From the NCBI GenBank assembly GCA_937915745.1, contig CALGGJ010000007.1:1-11150 (forward strand): a DNA stretch of 11,150 nucleotides, given 5' to 3'. The notes under the pieces are model-generated. The model saw nothing but the letters and a program-made list of their open reading frames with translations, was not told where the DNA came from and searched no databases. The position numbers and the translations under genes are program-made. Within the stretch, counting starts at the first letter, position 1, and every line of letters begins with the position of its first letter. This document shows positions 1 through 7,145 of this stretch, one piece after another. This DNA comes from an uncultured Prevotellaceae bacterium (GTDB taxonomy: Bacteria > Bacteroidota > Bacteroidia > Bacteroidales > Bacteroidaceae).

Positions 1-143
1 TAAACAATTATAGTTAATCGCCTTCAAATGTGACAACGATTTTCAGAGATAGTCATACTCCATAATTTACTGTTCCCAAACACGCAAAAAAACTCTTTTC
101 CATGAAAAAAAGTGTGGCGAGAAGTCATTTTTATCACATAAAT

Positions 144-176
144 GTTGTGTTTTCACTTTTTTATTTTGTACCTTTG
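144..176 (+). promoter_or_regulatory. Bacteroidota-type promoter of the secreted metalloprotease gene
   Basis: TACCTTTG at 169-176 matches the Bacteroidota -7 consensus TAnnTTTG exactly. A weaker -33-like element, GTTG, lies at 144-147, 21 bases upstream. Transcription would begin near 182-186, leaving a leader of roughly 115-120 bases before the ATG at 303. There is no Shine-Dalgarno sequence before that ATG, only an A-rich stretch, as is normal for this phylum. I see no supported gene in bases 1-302; the stretch before 144 is plain AT-rich DNA without a recognisable motif. Confidence 0.55.
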
Positions 177-195
177 CACACATGGAGGTGTGCAA
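174..195. promoter_or_regulatory. 8-bp inverted repeat overlapping the -7 element and transcript start
   Basis: TTGCACAC (174-181) and GTGTGCAA (188-195) are perfect reverse complements around a 6-base spacer. One more G-U and one more C-G pair are possible outward if the sequence is transcribed. The left arm shares three bases with the -7 element TACCTTTG and covers the predicted start site. It could be an operator for a dimeric regulator or, if transcription starts a little upstream, a 5'-end stabilising hairpin. Neither role can be decided from sequence. Confidence 0.4.
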
Positions 196-302
196 GGATA
201 CATCCTACCCGTATTTCTTGTGCAACCATCGAAAAGCATAATGCTTCCCTGAATCCATGTCCCGACTATAACAATCAATACTAACAATAAAAATAATTTG
301 AA

Positions 303-2993
303 ATGAAACAGATTTTACTTTTCTTCGTGTGTGTCGTTCAGGCGACCATATGTCTGCCCTCGCTGAATGCAGCGAGCAAGTATGTATTCACGTTCGACAT
401 AGAGCGTGCCATCGATGCCGACGAGCCAAGTGTGTGTGAGGTGAAGCCGGCTCTCGTAAGGAGTCTCATCGGCGTGTCGGCAGCAAACCTAGGCAGCGTA
501 CTGCTGAGGGCTACATGGACCAGTTCGACCGGCAAGGACACGTATTTCGAGTCTTCCACCTCTGACGTGAGTACCGAACGCGGACACTGGTTTACCAAGA
601 CTGGTATAGCCACAACCAAAGCTAAGAATTATTGCATAAAGGTGGTGTGGAACTCACCGCGCTTCATGGTGTCGCATAATGCCGAGGCCAATGTGGAGGT
701 GGGAAGTACCTACACGGTGAAGGAGGCTATTGTAAACGAAACCGACACCATTGTCTATGTGTTTAACGTGACTATCGGCGCCGAGGGCTCGGCAATGAGC
801 GTGACCGACAACCAACCGGCCGTGATGGGACGTAAAAGCCAGACCGACGGATGGCTCGTAAGACCTGTTGTGAGACGAAACGAGGGCGAGGTGAAGTACG
901 AAAACTTTATATCGGTCAACGCCGGCGACAAGATTACCCTCGGATGTGAGATAATAGACACCGAAGCCTACACGTCGGGCAAATATTCGTGGACAAAACT
1001 GTATTGGGACTCCAAACAAAAGAAAGACGGTGCCAAGACACTGCGCTCGTATAAGTCCGACGATTTCGTGCTGACCGAGAATGCCGAATACACCGACGGC
1101 GGCATGTACCGCCTCACTGTCCGACTGACCGACAGCGAAGGCAAACTCGTGATAAGGAACTACATGTTCTACGTCGATGTACAGCTGCATCCGGGCGAAT
1201 TCAAGACCTGGGACTATCACCACCTCTCCTACGACTTCCACACCGAATATCCTACACTGGCACAACCACAAAAGGTACACAACATAAAGAAGAAAGACGG
1301 TACGCCCGCCAACCAGTATGTAGGCGAATGGTGGTCGGTGTTCTGGGGCGACAACCTCAATACCGAAGTGGGACAAGTGGGCCGCGACGACGAAATCATA
1401 ATGAAGGCAGCCAAGAATTTGGTTGACAAATACGAATACGACTTTGCATACATACGCGACTACATGGGTTGGCCTCCCGACCTCAGTGCCCGCCAAGGCT
1501 ACAAGTCGTTTGTATATATATTCGGTTCAGGACTGGCTAACGACAACACCTCGAACACAGAAAAAGGTGGCTACCAAAGTGCAACCACAGTCGATGGACG
1601 TTCGTGGGCTTGCGTATGGGCATCATACTACCCGTTCAGCCGCTTCCGCGACGATGCCGACCAAAAATGGAGCGACGGCGAATATCAACGCGGAGCCATG
1701 ATACACGAGGGCATACATGCCACATTTGCAGACCTGGGCGCATGTCAAGGCTCATCGTGGTTCCACGAAGGCGGAAACACTTGGTTGCAGGGTCAGGTGT
1801 ATGCACGGCGCGACGGCCGGTATGGTGATGCAGGATACCTCGACGGCGGACCGTTCCTCGCACCACACATGCCTATCGAATGCTACTCGGGATGGCTGCA
1901 AGACGGCTCTTACGGAGGTCCGGCCGCTCAAGGCGTAAATATGTATAACGGTGGACAGCAGGTGTGTACATGGCGCAACTACCTGGGAGGTGTTCAGTAT
2001 GCCAACGCATTCCCTACAGTTGTGGCCAACGTATGCGGCGACGGAAGTATTCCATGGATTTGGCGATACTGCAAAAACCGAGTACTCGAAACCATGGGCG
2101 ACTCTCTGGGCGACGAGGCAATGCGCGACGTAATAGTACAATACCGAGCCAAACAAGCACTCTTCGACCTCGGAGGATGGGACAACTCATACCGCTCGGT
2201 GACCAACTCATACTTCGGCACTACAGTAAAAGCCGAATGGTCGCCTTACTGGATAAACGTGGCACCATACCGCATCACACCCTACCAAACACTCGAACTC
2301 AACGACTCGGCCGGATGGATGGCTCCAGACACCCTGACTAACCCGGGATGGAGTGGCTCTAACATAATACCAATTCATGTGAGCGGAACAGTGGCCAACG
2401 TAGAGTTCAGACCCGAAGACACCAACATGCGAGCCCTGCTCTGCTACCGCACAAAGAGCGGTGAATGCTACTACAGCCAGACTGTGAACTGTGGAAACAT
2501 AAGCATCGACCTAACACCCGGACCTGCAAACGGTGTCGTGTTCTGTGTAGTAATCAATACCGACTACGTATATACCGGCGACACTCAACGCAAACACCAC
2601 TGGGACTACCGTCTGAGACTTGGAAAAGGAGCACTTCAGACGGCCGACCCTTACATCAAGTGGTTCTACTACGAAAATACCCTGCACGACACTGAATTCG
2701 AGACAGGAATAAAGACAGTAGATAACGACTGTGCAGAGATGGTGAACGAAGGCGGAGTGAAAATACTCTCGGGCATGATAAATGCAGGTCAGAACATACA
2801 GATAGACCTCGGAGGTATCAATCCGAGCGAAGTGACCGTACGTATGGTAGGTATTTCGGGCGTTGTGGTAGCAGGAGGCCAACTAAATGCCGACGGCTCG
2901 CTCACCATACCGGCAGGACTGCCAGGAGGATTGTATGTAGTGACATTTGCTTACGGAAAAAACCGCGATGTATTCAAGATAATAGTAAAATAA
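303..2993 (+). CDS. Secreted HExxH zinc-metalloprotease-like protein with Ig-like domain and T9SS-type C-terminus
   Basis: This is an 896-residue protein. Residues 1-23 form a typical signal peptide (Lys at position 2, hydrophobic core, cleavage around LNA-AS). Residues ~200-296 read as a beta-sandwich Ig/PKD-like domain. The middle part, ~300-690, carries the zinc-protease motif HEGIH at 468-472, with WFHEG following; Glu489 is a candidate third zinc ligand in gluzincin style. The last ~75 residues are beta-rich and end in GLYVVTF...FKIIVK, the pattern of C-terminal sorting domains used by type IX secretion in Bacteroidota. The inference is a cell-surface or secreted peptidase acting on an extracellular protein or glycoprotein. 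I cannot name the peptidase family with certainty (it recalls DUF6055-like proteins), and the substrate is unknown. The start is the only ATG directly preceding the signal peptide. GC is clearly higher than in the genes to the right. It appears monocistronic, with its own promoter and terminator. Confidence 0.75.
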   Translation: MKQILLFFVCVVQATICLPSLNAASKYVFTFDIERAIDADEPSVCEVKPALVRSLIGVSAANLGSVLLRATWTSSTGKDTYFESSTSDVSTERGHWFTKTGIATTKAKNYCIKVVWNSPRFMVSHNAEANVEVGSTYTVKEAIVNETDTIVYVFNVTIGAEGSAMSVTDNQPAVMGRKSQTDGWLVRPVVRRNEGEVKYENFISVNAGDKITLGCEIIDTEAYTSGKYSWTKLYWDSKQKKDGAKTLRSYKSDDFVLTENAEYTDGGMYRLTVRLTDSEGKLVIRNYMFYVDVQLHPGEFKTWDYHHLSYDFHTEYPTLAQPQKVHNIKKKDGTPANQYVGEWWSVFWGDNLNTEVGQVGRDDEIIMKAAKNLVDKYEYDFAYIRDYMGWPPDLSARQGYKSFVYIFGSGLANDNTSNTEKGGYQSATTVDGRSWACVWASYYPFSRFRDDADQKWSDGEYQRGAMIHEGIHATFADLGACQGSSWFHEGGNTWLQGQVYARRDGRYGDAGYLDGGPFLAPHMPIECYSGWLQDGSYGGPAAQGVNMYNGGQQVCTWRNYLGGVQYANAFPTVVANVCGDGSIPWIWRYCKNRVLETMGDSLGDEAMRDVIVQYRAKQALFDLGGWDNSYRSVTNSYFGTTVKAEWSPYWINVAPYRITPYQTLELNDSAGWMAPDTLTNPGWSGSNIIPIHVSGTVANVEFRPEDTNMRALLCYRTKSGECYYSQTVNCGNISIDLTPGPANGVVFCVVINTDYVYTGDTQRKHHWDYRLRLGKGALQTADPYIKWFYYENTLHDTEFETGIKTVDNDCAEMVNEGGVKILSGMINAGQNIQIDLGGINPSEVTVRMVGISGVVVAGGQLNADGSLTIPAGLPGGLYVVTFAYGKNRDVFKIIVK

Positions 2994-3016
2994 AACTCGT
3001 CACTCACCCGACGAAA

Positions 3017-3057
3017 AAAAGCCATGCAGCGCTAACCCTCAGCGCTGCATGGCTTTT
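3017..3057. terminator. Bidirectional intrinsic terminator between convergent genes
   Basis: A perfect 17-bp stem (3017-3033 paired with 3041-3057) surrounds a 7-base loop. The arms begin and end in A/T runs, so each strand has a hairpin followed by T residues. It lies 24 bases after the stop codon of the metalloprotease gene and 35 bases before the stop of the convergent minus-strand gene, so it can serve both. Confidence 0.85.
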
Positions 3058-3091
3058 ACTTTTGCCTTACGTCTAATTCTTATCCCATGAC

Positions 3092-3490
3092 TCAGAACGG
3101 AAGGTCGTCTGTCGATTCTGACGGGTCGAACTGTGGCAGAGGATTGGCAGCAGGACTGGCAGCTGGTGCACCAGCTGGTGCATCATTATCCGATACTGCG
3201 GGAGCAGGCTGGTCGGCACCTACACGGTCAACCTTCCATGCACGGATGTCGGTAAACCAACGACCCTGATACTCACGTGAATTTATATCAAACGACACGT
3301 TTATCTCTTCTCCGACCTGTATGTTTGCCTGGCTTATTTTATCTTCACCAAACAAACTGAAACACATGCGATGAGGAAACTGCTCATGGGTTTCTATCAC
3401 ATATTCCTGAATCATCCAAGGATTACCCGATGACTTCGCTACTCCGCTCCTTGGTTCGAGCACTGCTATAACTCTTCCTGCTAATTCCAT
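3092..3490 (-). CDS. DUF3127-family small OB-fold-like protein with an SSB-type C-terminal tail
   Basis: This is a 132-residue protein. Residues 1-90 (MELAGRVIAVLEP..., ending in a FTDIRAWKVDRV strand) match what I know of the DUF3127 family of Bacteroidota, a small beta-barrel of OB type. Residues ~91-120 are an Ala/Pro/Asp linker, encoded partly by an 11-bp direct repeat (3160-3170 and 3172-3182). The protein ends FDPSESTDDLPF: an acidic stretch and the tip DDLPF (128-132), nearly identical to the DDIPF tip by which bacterial SSB recruits repair and replication enzymes. That is seen directly; a role in single-stranded DNA binding or in competing for SSB partners is inference. It is transcribed divergently from dnaN. 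No catalytic residues are evident. The start ATG at 3490 gives the canonical family N-terminus. Confidence 0.8.
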   Translation of the reverse strand: MELAGRVIAVLEPRSGVAKSSGNPWMIQEYVIETHEQFPHRMCFSLFGEDKISQANIQVGEEINVSFDINSREYQGRWFTDIRAWKVDRVGADQPAPAVSDNDAPAGAPAASPAANPLPQFDPSESTDDLPF

Positions 3491-3528
3491 TTTGGTATAT
3501 CTGTTAACTGTATTAATGAATTTGGGTG

Positions 3529-3558
3529 CGAATTTACGAAAAAAACAGCAGGCGACAA
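3529..3558 (-). promoter_or_regulatory. Possible promoter of the DUF3127 gene
   Basis: On the minus strand the sequence reads TTGT (3558-3555), an 18-base spacer, then TAAATTCG (3536-3529), a one-mismatch version of TAnnTTTG. It would start transcription about 30 bases upstream of the ATG at 3490. The match is imperfect, so this is a candidate only. Confidence 0.35.
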
Positions 3559-3576
3559 TGTTTTTCCTTACAATTC

Positions 3577-3608
3577 TTTTACTATTTCAAAACTTATGCG
3601 TAATTTTG
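3577..3608 (+). promoter_or_regulatory. Bacteroidota-type promoter driving dnaN and the genes after it
   Basis: TAATTTTG at 3601-3608 is a full match to TAnnTTTG. TTTT at 3577-3580, 20 bases upstream, approximates the -33 TTTG. Predicted start is near 3614, giving a leader of about 75 bases to the dnaN ATG. The leader contains a short tandem repeat, listed separately. Confidence 0.6.
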
Positions 3609-3651
3609 TAGTCCAATTGACACCGAGAGTTAAATTGGCTATACAAAACAT

Positions 3652-3669
3652 ACTTTAGACTTTAGACTT
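3652..3669 (+). repeat. 7-bp tandem repeat in the dnaN leader
   Basis: ACTTTAG occurs twice in direct succession (3652-3658, 3659-3665), followed by a partial third copy, ACTT. It lies 20 bases before the dnaN start codon in the presumed 5' untranslated region. It may be chance or slippage; no regulator site is recognised. Confidence 0.4.
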
Positions 3670-3689
3670 AAAAATAAATACATAAGGAT

Positions 3690-4817
3690 ATGAAGTTCAC
3701 TATTTCAAGCACAACATTCTGCAATCGCCTGCAAACACTCAACAAGGTTATTGCAGCAAAAAACTCACTTGCCATCCTTGAGTCAATACTCTTCGACCTT
3801 CAAGCAGGTACATTGACTATGACAGCCTCTGACGGTGACATCACCCTCGTCACCACACTCGAGGTAAACTCGGCTGAGGGCAGCGGTAAATTTGCACTCA
3901 ATGCAGCTCAGATTATCAACGGACTGAAAGAAATATCAGACCAGCCAGTGAAGATAAACATTGGTGAGGCCGACTACAAAGTAACCATCAAATATCAAAA
4001 CGGTAAATGCGAGTTCATAGGCCAAAGTGGTGAAGAATATCCTATACCAAAGGGTGTAGGCGAATCTACCAGTCAAGTAGAGATAAGCAGTAATGTTTTG
4101 CTTGGCGGCATCACTAAATCGTTGTTTGCAACAGCCGAAGACGAACTGCGTCCGGTGATGAACGGTATATACTTCGACATCATGCCCGACAGCATTACAT
4201 TCGTTGCAAGCGACGGACACAAACTGGTACGCAACCGCAACTTTGCCATCAATGCCAGTCAAGAACCTGCATCGTTCATACTACCTAAAAAACCCGCAAA
4301 GACCCTGAAAGACATACTTGTGAAAGACTCGGGCGATGCTATCATCAAATTTGATGATAATTGCGCAGAAATCACAATAGAAAACTTCAAGCTCAGCTGC
4401 CAACTCATCGAAGGCAGATATCCTAACTACAACTCAGTTATACCAAAAGACAACCCGTTTAAGGTAAGAATAGACCGACAGTCGCTCATCAGCGCACTGC
4501 GACGAGTATTGGTATTTGCCAACACAACCACCAACCTCATTAAGATACGCATATCTACAAACACATTACTCGTATCGTCACAAGACATAGACTACTCTAC
4601 AGGAGCAGAAGAAAGCATAAACTGTGAATACGACGGCAATACAATGAACATAGGTTTCAAAGGTACATTCCTTATCGACATACTCTCAAGCATTTCGTCG
4701 GCTGAAGTAGTGCTCGAACTTGCCGATCCAAGCAGAGCCGGAGTAATAGTACCTGCAGAGCAAGAAGAAAAGTCCGACCTGCTCATGCTGCTCATGCCTA
4801 TGATGCTCAACGACTGA
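3690..4817 (+). CDS. dnaN: DNA polymerase III subunit beta (sliding clamp)
   Basis: This 375-residue protein has the normal length for a bacterial beta clamp. It forms a dimeric ring around DNA that tethers the replicative polymerase and recruits repair factors. Recognisable landmarks are the N-terminal MKFTISSTTFCNRL, the domain 2 segment FATAEDELRPVMNGIYF with the following FVASDGHKLVR, the ASFILPKKPAKTL segment, the EGRYPNYNSVIP segment, and the C-terminal LLMPMMLND, the Bacteroidota form of the usual MPMRL end that lines the partner-binding cleft. It is first in a rightward cluster, with the exonuclease ATG only 16 bases after its stop. In Bacteroidota dnaN is commonly found in this neighbourhood rather than beside dnaA. 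Nothing is missing or unusual. Confidence 0.97.
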   Translation: MKFTISSTTFCNRLQTLNKVIAAKNSLAILESILFDLQAGTLTMTASDGDITLVTTLEVNSAEGSGKFALNAAQIINGLKEISDQPVKINIGEADYKVTIKYQNGKCEFIGQSGEEYPIPKGVGESTSQVEISSNVLLGGITKSLFATAEDELRPVMNGIYFDIMPDSITFVASDGHKLVRNRNFAINASQEPASFILPKKPAKTLKDILVKDSGDAIIKFDDNCAEITIENFKLSCQLIEGRYPNYNSVIPKDNPFKVRIDRQSLISALRRVLVFANTTTNLIKIRISTNTLLVSSQDIDYSTGAEESINCEYDGNTMNIGFKGTFLIDILSSISSAEVVLELADPSRAGVIVPAEQEEKSDLLMLLMPMMLND

Positions 4818-4833
4818 GATAATTTCATTTAGC

Positions 4834-5613
4834 ATGAAATTAAATATTAAAAGACCTATAGTATTCTTCGATCTTGAGACTACTGGAGTAGATGTAGCAA
4901 AGGACCATATTGTGGAACTTTGCTACATCAAGCTTTATCCCGACGGAAACGAAGAATCAAGGACCATGCGAATCAAACCGGTAAATTCGCTCGGTGATAC
5001 TATACACATACCACACAATACATCCCTGATACACGGAATATACGACGACGATGTAAAAGACTGCCCTACGTTCAAAGAAGTGGCCGAAGAACTCAAAAAT
5101 GTATTCAGTCAGTGCGACATTGCCGGATACAACTCAAACTACTTTGACGTACCACTGCTTGTAGAAGAATTTTTGAGAGTGGGGATAAATATAGACTTCA
5201 ACAATACAAAAATGATAGATGTGTGCGTTATATTCAAAAATATGGAACAACGCACACTGTCGGCCGCATATAAGTTCTATTGTAATAAAGAACTCAAAAA
5301 TGCACACTCTGCACTGGCCGATACACGGGCAACAATTGAGGTACTCGAATCACAATTGTCTATGTATGGCGATTGTCTTAACAACGATGTGTCAAGTCTT
5401 TCAGAGTTTACCACAAATAATCATAATATGGATTTTGCAGGGAAAATAATAAAAAATGCAGAAGGTAAGCCTATATTCAACTTCGGCAAGTACAAAGGAC
5501 AACTCGTGGCCGAGGTACTACACCATGACACAGGATATTACAACTGGATGCTTCAGGGTGATTTTACACTAAACACAAAGCAAGTGCTTAAAAAAATAAA
5601 ACTTAGCATGTAG
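4834..5613 (+). CDS. DEDDh 3'-5' exonuclease (DnaQ/ExoX-like) with ExoX-type C-terminal domain
   Basis: This is a 259-residue protein. The DnaQ-superfamily exonuclease fold spans residues ~8-180, with ExoI FDLETTG (Asp13, Glu15), ExoII GYNSNYFD (Asp105) and ExoIII HSALADTRAT (His158, Asp163). All five DEDDh residues are therefore present and the two-metal active site should work. Residues ~200-259 contain FGKYKGQ...YYNWML, a C-terminal module of exodeoxyribonuclease X-like proteins. QLSMY at 174-178, just after the catalytic domain, resembles a weak beta-clamp-binding pentamer. The gene follows dnaN with a 16-base gap, so co-transcription is likely. It could be the proofreading activity serving the replicative polymerase, or a separate single-strand repair nuclease; family annotations often call it DNA polymerase III subunit epsilon. 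GC is lower than in dnaN. Confidence 0.9.
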   Translation: MKLNIKRPIVFFDLETTGVDVAKDHIVELCYIKLYPDGNEESRTMRIKPVNSLGDTIHIPHNTSLIHGIYDDDVKDCPTFKEVAEELKNVFSQCDIAGYNSNYFDVPLLVEEFLRVGINIDFNNTKMIDVCVIFKNMEQRTLSAAYKFYCNKELKNAHSALADTRATIEVLESQLSMYGDCLNNDVSSLSEFTTNNHNMDFAGKIIKNAEGKPIFNFGKYKGQLVAEVLHHDTGYYNWMLQGDFTLNTKQVLKKIKLSM

Positions 5614-5658
5614 ATGATAGGAAAATGAGTATTCAGATGATAGTAAATATATTTTATT

Positions 5659-6198
5659 ATGTTAAAAGGCAAACACATAGTTCTCGGTATAACAGGCAGT
5701 ATAGCCGCCTATAAATCTTGTTTCATAATACGTCTGCTGCGTAAAGCAGGTGCAGAGGTACAGGTAATTATAACACCATCGGGTAAAGAATTTATCACAC
5801 CACTCACACTCTCCACATTGAGTCAGAATCCTGTCATAAGCAATTTCTTCTCTCAAGACGGAACATGGCACAGTCATATAGATATAGGAATATGGGCCGA
5901 TGCAATGCTCATCGCACCTGCCACTGCATCTACAATAGGTAAAATGGTAAGTGGGGTAGCCGACAACATGCTTCTTACAACATATCTTTCTATGAAAGCA
6001 CCTGTATTTATTGCTCCGGCAATGGACCTCGATATGTATAAACATCCATCTACACAGCGTAACCTGGAAACACTACGCTCGTGGGGAAACTATATAATAG
6101 AACCTAAAACAGGTTTTTTAGCATCAGGACTTGAGGGCAAGGGACGTATGGAAGAACCAGAGAATATAGTAAAACTGCTTGATGCTAAAATTATATAA
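5659..6198 (+). CDS. coaC: Phosphopantothenoylcysteine decarboxylase, stand-alone flavoprotein
   Basis: This 179-residue HFCD-family flavoprotein uses FMN to decarboxylate 4'-phosphopantothenoyl-cysteine to phosphopantetheine in coenzyme A synthesis. Visible landmarks are GITGSIAAYK (10-19), the catalytic-His region HSHIDIG (His73), APATASTIGKMVSGVADNML (FMN/oligomer region, 86-105), PAMDLDM (120-126) and LASGLEGKGRMEEP (154-167). The family motif PxMNxxM has Asp123 instead of Asn, and the usual ACG cysteine is Ser156. I recall both as common in Bacteroidota, so I infer an active enzyme. Most bacteria carry this domain fused to CoaB; here it ends at TAA (6196-6198), with coaB starting 50 bases later in another frame. 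It starts 45 bases after the exonuclease stop, same direction. Confidence 0.9.
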   Translation: MLKGKHIVLGITGSIAAYKSCFIIRLLRKAGAEVQVIITPSGKEFITPLTLSTLSQNPVISNFFSQDGTWHSHIDIGIWADAMLIAPATASTIGKMVSGVADNMLLTTYLSMKAPVFIAPAMDLDMYKHPSTQRNLETLRSWGNYIIEPKTGFLASGLEGKGRMEEPENIVKLLDAKII

Positions 6199-6248
6199 AT
6201 GTCTATTAAGGTTTTATGATTAATCAATAAGTGACACCCTTTTTATAT

Positions 6249-6917
6249 ATGAGCATACTTATAACAGCAGGTCCAACCTACGAACGCATCGACCCAGTGA
6301 GATTTATAGGTAACTACTCTTCTGGTAAAATGGGTATAGCACTTGCCGAAGAATGTGTGAACCGTGAAATAGATGTTATACTTGTGCTCGGTCCCGTTAA
6401 TATTACATCACATATATTTAACAACCCACATATAAAAATCATAAATGTAGAGTCGGCCAAACAAATGTATGATGCATGTATGCAGTTTTATCCCCATTGT
6501 GAGGGAGCTATATTATGTGCAGCAGTGGCCGACTTTACACCCATATCAGTAGCCGACCATAAAATAAAACGTGAAGGTGATGAACTCATTATACGCCTTA
6601 AACCTACAAATGACATTGCTGCCAGTCTTGGCAATATAAAAAAAGAAAATCAACTGCTTGCAGGTTTTGCACTCGAAACCGACGATGAAGAAACAAATGC
6701 AAAAGGAAAAATGCAACGAAAGAATTTCGATTTTATTGTACTTAATTCGCTTAACGACGAGGGTGCAGGCTTCCGCCATGATACAAACAAAATTACCATA
6801 ATAGATAAATATAAAGAATACGAATATCCATTGAAGACAAAGAAAGAATGTGCCAAAGATATCATTGATAAGTATTGTGAAATGTTGAAAACGAGTGGAA
6901 AACCAGTAGATAAATAA
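6249..6917 (+). CDS. coaB: Phosphopantothenate--cysteine ligase, stand-alone
   Basis: The protein has 222 residues from the ATG at 6249. It condenses 4'-phosphopantothenate with cysteine using a nucleotide triphosphate, supplying the substrate of CoaC. Motifs seen are ITAGPTYERIDPVRF (5-19), NYSSGKMG (22-29), ILCAAVADFTP (88-98), KIKR (105-108), NDIAASLG (121-128), GFALET (139-144) and RKNFDFIVLN (157-166). These match the CoaB half of Dfp/CoaBC. A GTG at 6231 would add six residues (MTPFLY), but homologous fused proteins enter the domain right at ILITAGPTYE, so the ATG is preferred. The stop is TAA at 6915-6917. This is the last clearly Bacteroidota gene; the genes I would expect next in Bacteroides/Prevotella (a DUF4835 gene, recN) are absent because the sequence changes character. 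Confidence 0.92.
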   Translation: MSILITAGPTYERIDPVRFIGNYSSGKMGIALAEECVNREIDVILVLGPVNITSHIFNNPHIKIINVESAKQMYDACMQFYPHCEGAILCAAVADFTPISVADHKIKREGDELIIRLKPTNDIAASLGNIKKENQLLAGFALETDDEETNAKGKMQRKNFDFIVLNSLNDEGAGFRHDTNKITIIDKYKEYEYPLKTKKECAKDIIDKYCEMLKTSGKPVDK

Positions 6918-7145
6918 TAAATAACTCATAAGTTATTATACATACCAGGCATTTATACTATAAACTTGCAAGTACTTGTTAAAAAATATAAATATTTATA
7001 AACTAAGTTTTCAACTCAACCATTCATTATTAAAAAATTGAAAAACAAATAAATATTAATTTAAAAAAATAGTTATAAACACTTTTGTACTGCAATATAT
7101 ATCATCATAGGATTCTATTAAAAAATAACATATATAATATTTAAT
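6918..7145. other. AT-rich gene-free stretch holding the probable junction between bacterial and eukaryotic DNA
   Basis: No open frame of substance was seen. The two flanking genes converge here (coaB rightward, phosphodiesterase leftward). A weak 7-bp hairpin, AATAACT/AGTTATT (6920-6926 and 6931-6937), lies right after coaB and could be its terminator, though it is all A/T-rich. The remainder is A/T homopolymer-like sequence with no repeat, attachment site or integrase. An exact breakpoint cannot be placed; the segment around 7070-7110 could still be bacterial. Confidence 0.55.

Noticed and set aside
102..284. 60-codon open frame upstream of the metalloprotease
   Set aside because: It spans the promoter and hairpin of the next gene, has no family resemblance, and its composition looks like noncoding DNA.
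654..1496. 280-codon open frame antisense to the metalloprotease gene
   Set aside because: It is a mirror of biased codon use in the well-supported plus-strand gene; the translation has no recognisable domain and no promoter or start context.
3160..3182. 11-bp direct repeat CAGCTGGTGCA as a possible mobile-element footprint
   Set aside because: It lies inside the Ala/Pro linker of the DUF3127 gene and is explained by repetitive coding of that linker.
6231..6248. GTG start six codons upstream for coaB
   Set aside because: The added MTPFLY has no counterpart in CoaB domains; the ATG at 6249 begins exactly at the conserved domain entry.
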